Shown here piece after piece: positions 60,339 through 64,000 of a stretch of 64,000 nucleotides of DNA. A model generated the notes under the pieces. It did not search any database, was not told the DNA's origin, and was given only the letters and a program-made list of their open reading frames with translations. This stretch comes from Fusicatenibacter saccharivorans (lineage in GTDB: Bacteria; Bacillota; Clostridia; Lachnospirales; Lachnospiraceae), in assembly GCF_027667425.1 (NCBI RefSeq), contig NZ_JAQEGR010000011.1, positions 62,001 through 126,000 of the forward strand, written 5' to 3'. Position numbers and translations under genes: made by a program. The first letter of the stretch is position 1. Each line of letters starts with the position of its first letter.

Positions 60339-60854
60339 CTACATCAGATCGATCGAATTCATCGTAATTGCCTGGCGCAGCGCGTCGATTTCCTCGGCGC
60401 TCAGCATGATATAGGACTCGCCTTTTACGATCTCTTTCAGATATAAAAAGCAGTTGTCACGGCTGTGGATTGCATTTAGGATAAAACCTGTGTTTTCTTT
60501 GTCGAGCATTGCCAGCGCAAAACTCATCTTTCCGCCCACATCGTCAAACGCATCATATTTTACGATTCCGTATTTGTTCAGCGTCATGCCCTGGATCTTT
60601 TTCAGATCCGCAAGATTCTTTTTCGTCAGCTCATTCTGCTTGTTCAGTTTGTCAATTTCCTTGAACCGCTGATGAAACAGCTTTTCGAGTGACTGGGCGT
60701 CTTTTCCCTTCATAAAGCTTCTGTACTTCTGGTTCAGTCTGCTCAGACGCAGCGACATGCTGACCGTCATAATCATCATCACGATAATCAGTACAATCAG
60801 AAGAAGTACAACAACGCCAAGGTCAATTCCTACCTTACTAAATAAATCGCTCAT
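60339..60854 (-). CDS. DUF4446 family membrane protein
   Basis: 171 residues. One N-terminal membrane helix (about 10-35), a coil (45-85), then the conserved 'KYDAFDDVGGKMSFALAMLDKENTGFILNAIHSRDNCFLYLKEIVKGES' core of DUF4446. In Lachnospiraceae and other clostridia this gene lies beside parB near the origin. Function unknown. Ends 8 nt after the parB end region begins. Confidence 0.88.
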   Translation of the reverse strand: MSDLFSKVGIDLGVVVLLLIVLIIVMMIMTVSMSLRLSRLNQKYRSFMKGKDAQSLEKLFHQRFKEIDKLNKQNELTKKNLADLKKIQGMTLNKYGIVKYDAFDDVGGKMSFALAMLDKENTGFILNAIHSRDNCFLYLKEIVKGESYIMLSAEEIDALRQAITMNSIDLM

Positions 60855-60865
60855 TATTCTACCTC

Positions 60866-61798
60866 TTACTGTATTGATTCAAACAGATCCATGATTCTCT
60901 CGAGCTCTTCCTGGGAATAATACTCGATCTCGATCTTTCCTTTGTGCTTTGCCCCGCGGTGAATGGAAACCTTCGTACCAATGATGCTCTTAATTTTCTC
61001 TTCCAGACCTTCGTAGATGGCTTCCTCTTCCAGATTGACTTTCTTTTCTTTCTTCACCTTCGGATTCAGGATCTCTTTGACCAGGCGCTCGGTCTCACGG
61101 ACACTGAGCTTTTCATCGAAGATTTTCATTGCCGTATTGTACTGGAGCTCTTTATTCTCCAGCGCCAGCAGCGTACGCACATGACCGGTTGTCAGCATTT
61201 CATCGACAACCATCTGCTGTACCCTGTCGTCCAGTTTCAGGAGACGCATCGAGTTTGTAACCGCCGTTCTGCTCTTGGAAACGCGCTCTGCGATTTCATC
61301 CTGGCGGAGATGGAACTCTTCCATCAGGCGTTTGTATGCGTGTGCCTCCTCAATCGGGTTCAGGGATTCTCTCTGAATATTTTCAATCAGGGAAATCTCG
61401 ACAACTTCCTGCTCGGTAAAATCTTTGATGATGACCGGTACTTCTTTGATTCCGGCAAGCTTTGCAGCCCTCCATCTCCGTTCCCCTGCGATGATCTCAT
61501 AATAATCATCTTTTTTCTGCACCAGAATCGGCTGTAGAACTCCGAACTGTTTGATGGATTCCGAAAGTTCGATCAGGCCGTCCTCGTCAAAGGATTTTCG
61601 CGGCTGTTCGCGGTTCGGTTCAATTTCGGAGATTTTCAGTTTCATCTCAACTGGTTTTTCGACAACTTTTTCAACAACCTTCTCGACTACTTTGACCTCC
61701 GGTTTTGCCGGTTTCTCTTTTGCTTCTGCTTTGGCCGAATGTCCCGGTGAAATCAGGGAATCCAGGCCCTTGCCTAATCCTCCTCTTCTCGCTGCCAT
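60866..61798 (-). CDS. parB: Chromosome partition protein ParB/Spo0J
   Basis: 310 residues. 'ARRGGLGKGLDSLI' start, Ala/Lys/Glu linker, 'LKISEIEPNREQPRKSFDE', CTP-binding 'YYEIIAGERRWRAAKLAG', 'ENIQRESLNPIEEAHAYKRLMEEF' and helix-turn-helix 'DEIAERVSKSRTAVTNSMRLLKLD'. It loads at the four parS sites just upstream in the window and spreads as a CTP clamp. Its start overlaps the parA stop (TAATG). Confidence 0.97.
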   Translation of the reverse strand: MAARRGGLGKGLDSLISPGHSAKAEAKEKPAKPEVKVVEKVVEKVVEKPVEMKLKISEIEPNREQPRKSFDEDGLIELSESIKQFGVLQPILVQKKDDYYEIIAGERRWRAAKLAGIKEVPVIIKDFTEQEVVEISLIENIQRESLNPIEEAHAYKRLMEEFHLRQDEIAERVSKSRTAVTNSMRLLKLDDRVQQMVVDEMLTTGHVRTLLALENKELQYNTAMKIFDEKLSVRETERLVKEILNPKVKKEKKVNLEEEAIYEGLEEKIKSIIGTKVSIHRGAKHKGKIEIEYYSQEELERIMDLFESIQ

Positions 61799-62568
61799 TA
61801 CTCTTCATCCCCCCTGTGAATCACTTCGTCTGCCAGGAGACGGTAGCTCTCTGCACCGGTGGACCGCTTGTCGTAATAGTTGATCGGCATACCGTAGCTC
61901 GGTGCCTCCGCAAGGCGGACATTTCTCGGAATAATGGTTTTGTAGATATTCTGATCCAGGCTGTCTTTTACGTTTTCTACTACCTGCAGAGAAAGATTCG
62001 TTCTCGCATCGTACATGGTAAAGACAACGCCTTCCATCTCCAGTTCCGGATTCAGACGCTCCTGCACCAGCTCAATCGTGTGCATAAGCTGGGATAAGCC
62101 CTCCAGTGCGTAATATTCACACTGAATCGGCACCAGAACGGTGTCCGCGGTGGTCATCGCGTTGATTGTCAGCATATTTAAGGATGGCGGACAGTCAATA
62201 ATAATGAAGTCGTACTGATCGCGAACCTGATCAATTGCGTTTTTCAGGATGAATTCTTTGTCTTCCACCCCGATCAGCTCGATCTCCGCTCCGGCCAGAT
62301 TGACATTGGAAGGGATAAGGGAAAGATTGTCAAAATTCAGAGGAATGATGCAGTCCTCCAGTTTTGACTCTCCAAGAAGCAGCTCATAGATGGTATTTTC
62401 CACTTCATTTTTCTCTACTCCCATTCCGCTGGTGGTATTTCCCTGCGGGTCCATATCAATGGTCAGAACTTTTTGTCCCATTTCTCCTAAACAGGAAGAA
62501 AGGTTAATTGCGGTGGTAGATTTACCTACGCCGCCTTTCTGGTTTGCAATTGCAATTGTTCTTCCCAA
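61798..62568 (-). CDS. parA: Chromosome partition ATPase ParA/Soj
   Basis: 256 residues. Deviant Walker A 'KGGVGKSTTAINLS', 'VLTIDMDPQGNTTSGMG', 'FIIIDCPPSLNMLTINAM' and 'YDARTNLSLQVVENV' fit chromosomal Soj. Works with ParB at parS to orient and segregate the origin and, in spore-formers, to tune initiation. GAAAGGAGG upstream. Confidence 0.97.
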   Translation of the reverse strand: MGRTIAIANQKGGVGKSTTAINLSSCLGEMGQKVLTIDMDPQGNTTSGMGVEKNEVENTIYELLLGESKLEDCIIPLNFDNLSLIPSNVNLAGAEIELIGVEDKEFILKNAIDQVRDQYDFIIIDCPPSLNMLTINAMTTADTVLVPIQCEYYALEGLSQLMHTIELVQERLNPELEMEGVVFTMYDARTNLSLQVVENVKDSLDQNIYKTIIPRNVRLAEAPSYGMPINYYDKRSTGAESYRLLADEVIHRGDEE

Positions 62569-62812
62569 AATATGTATTGCCTCCTTTCATCTTTTTGTTT
62601 TCCATTTGCAGTTTTTCCTTTTTACAGGAAATGACCTGCCGGCACTTCTTTCAAAAAAATGATTCATGCGGCAGGTGTTTTGGCATATAGATAGGAAAAA
62701 TCTCCTTTTCTATGCCAGTCTATCTGAGGAATTCTTCAGATTCTATCTCAAAATTGCCCCAATTTGGGACAAAGATATTTTATCATACTACGCCGGATTT
62801 TACTACTGGAAA

Positions 62813-62828
62813 TGTTTCACGTGAAACA
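62813..62828. promoter_or_regulatory. parS site 1
   Basis: Perfect TGTTTCACGTGAAACA palindrome, the ParB nucleation site. Confidence 0.97.
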
Positions 62829-62890
62829 TTTTCTGCATTTTTGCATGATTAGACGGTGTGAAACATAAGAAAATTGGAGATTTTTGGCGA

Positions 62891-62906
62891 TGTTTCACGT
62901 GAAACA
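62891..62906. promoter_or_regulatory. parS site 2
   Basis: Perfect TGTTTCACGTGAAACA, 78 bp from site 1. Confidence 0.97.
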
Positions 62907-63065
62907 TTTTGAAAAGCACTGTTTTACAATAATTTTTCTCGGTTTTTACGCTGTTTAAAGGCTTTTTGGAATTTTTTCAGCGATGATTTTGCATTTTTTT
63001 GATGGTTTCCAAGTAATTCTGCAATGTCAGAACATTTTTTTCTGTTTCACACAGTTTTTATAAAA

Positions 63066-63081
63066 TGTTTCACGTGAAACA
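63066..63081. promoter_or_regulatory. parS site 3
   Basis: Perfect TGTTTCACGTGAAACA. Confidence 0.97.
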
Positions 63082-63925
63082 TTTTAATTTTTGACGTTTT
63101 TGAGGTATAAATATACTGGAAACGTTATTTTAATCGTGTGATGCTCTTTTTCAAGGAAATCTCATGTGATTAGAAAGAAAAAATCAACTTATCAGGATAT
63201 TATTGATACATAGATCAGGAATCAAAACTGTTTATGGTTGTTCGGTGATCGTAAATGTCTCTTTTGTATATAAAATGTATTTTTATTCACCAGGGCTCTG
63301 TTTTTTCATCGTTCTTCCTCGCTTTTTTCAAATTTTCAGCATTTTTCTCTTTATCTTCATCAGTAAGAGGCATAATCCGTGAGACATCCTCTTTTTCATT
63401 TTTTCTCAATTTTTTTCTCTTTTCGGGCGGTTTTTCTTTGATTTTTTTATTTTACAGGCCAGGCTGCACATTTTCTGTTTTTTATCGATTTATTTGATTT
63501 CACTATAATTTTTCTGTTTTTATGATTTTAATATTTTCCTCTCGCTGCCACGTCTTTTATCCTCTTTTCCATCTTTCTGGCTTACCTTTCTCTTTTTTTG
63601 TAAACAATCTCACTTTTTCTCTTTTATCAACATTTTTTATTCCTTCTCTCCGTTTTTTATCCCTCATCGCCATTTCACACCATTTTCTTGCCTTTCACTG
63701 CCTCTCCCTCCCGTTTTTATTCTTTTCGCCCATGTCTATACTACATTTTCCCCTTTTCAGTCGTTTTTTGCCTTTTCTCAACTCATTTTTATCTTTTTTG
63801 CTTTTTCCGCCTCTTCCATCGTTTTACACCCTCTTTTTGCCATTTTTTTAGATCATCCTTCATTTTTTCGTTTCTACTTATGTCACTTTCCTCGTCTCAT
63901 TTTTCACGTTTCACGTCTCTCAAAA

Positions 63926-63941
63926 TGTTTCACGTGAAACA
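63926..63941. promoter_or_regulatory. parS site 4
   Basis: Perfect TGTTTCACGTGAAACA, 860 bp from site 3; a half-site-like ACGTTTCACGT lies just before it. Confidence 0.97.
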
Positions 63942-64000
63942 TCGTTTTTTACGATTTTCGGTCTTCGGCGATCAGTGAGAAGCGATTTGCTTCCCGGCTT

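Larger units (their letters stand above)
62569..64000. other. Non-coding pyrimidine-rich region with parS sites
   Basis: I see no convincing gene here. 63200-63900 is strongly T/C-biased on the plus strand, which produces spurious Phe/Ser/Leu-rich open frames. It holds the four parS sites listed separately. No DnaA-box cluster (TTATNCACA) is visible. The last 60 bases are open on the reverse strand and may be the end of a gene outside the window. Confidence 0.6.

Noticed and set aside
63255..63978. Phe/Ser/Leu-rich open frames on the plus strand
   Set aside because: They arise from the T/C-rich tract and lack ribosome sites or recognisable domains.
62569..64000. Chromosomal origin of replication (oriC)
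   Set aside because: parS sites are present but no cluster of DnaA boxes (TTATNCACA) or dnaA gene is visible in the window; only proximity to the origin is supported.

Overview
The window looks like the chromosome of a Lachnospiraceae-type Clostridia (gut Firmicute). The flanking genes are GC-moderate and include families typical of that group: DUF3881, DUF4446, AIM24, and a clostridial Hcp with a Crp/Fnr regulator. The parA-parB-DUF4446-serS order with four perfect 16-bp parS sites (TGTTTCACGTGAAACA) at the right edge suggests proximity to the replication origin. The centre (about 7 to 43.6 kb) is visibly AT-richer and is a mosaic of mobile DNA.

Layout. (1) 1-6900, host: start of a peptide deformylase gene, a zinc-ribbon protein, a methyltransferase/HD/GNAT operon, AIM24, a MATE exporter and a DUF protein with a frameshifted tail. 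Three relics lie here: an omega-RNA-like IS605-type scar, an orphan cyclic-di-GMP-I riboswitch reading into a broken receiver domain, and the first 47 codons of a GNAT gene. (2) 6960-7310: half a tRNA-Arg and an intact tRNA-Arg(CCT), the integration locus. (3) 7268-36602: integrated element A. It has a plasmid-like module (parB-parA-parB-rep), a run of small unrelated genes separated by a repeated junction sequence (cassette-like array), remains of another conjugative element (ardA pieces, RelB/RelE), a sigma-factor/ABC operon, an 11-kb mobilizable transposon nested inside (BceRSAB-type module, oriT, MobQ-like relaxase, xis, int), more cassette-like genes, then xis-like genes and the element's own tyrosine integrase. 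(4) 36603-about 43600: a shrunken second element B. It opens with a 274-bp copy of element A's left end, jumps to the tail of an element-A gene, then carries two phospholipase D/cardiolipin synthase genes, a two-component system, a FUSC transporter and a truncated pgsA. (5) 43900-64000, host: Crp/Fnr and hcp, cupin, YitT-like membrane protein, a nucleoside import and salvage cluster (PNP, amidohydrolase, lipoprotein, NupOPQ-type ABC transporter, deoC, udk), then DUF3881, serS, DUF4446, parB, parA and parS.

How it works together. The host nucleoside cluster imports nucleosides (lipoprotein plus ABC transporter), splits or deaminates them (PNP, amidohydrolase), phosphorylates them (Udk) and cleaves deoxyribose phosphate (DeoC). 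Element A seems able to maintain itself (Par/Rep), excise (Int/Xis-like) and accumulate cargo. The nested transposon is mobilizable but encodes no type IV secretion genes here. The most unusual signals are the cassette-like array with its conserved junctions, the tandem element remnant carrying a phospholipid-remodelling set, the coiled-coil genes hidden inside the relaxase gene, and the stranded riboswitch.
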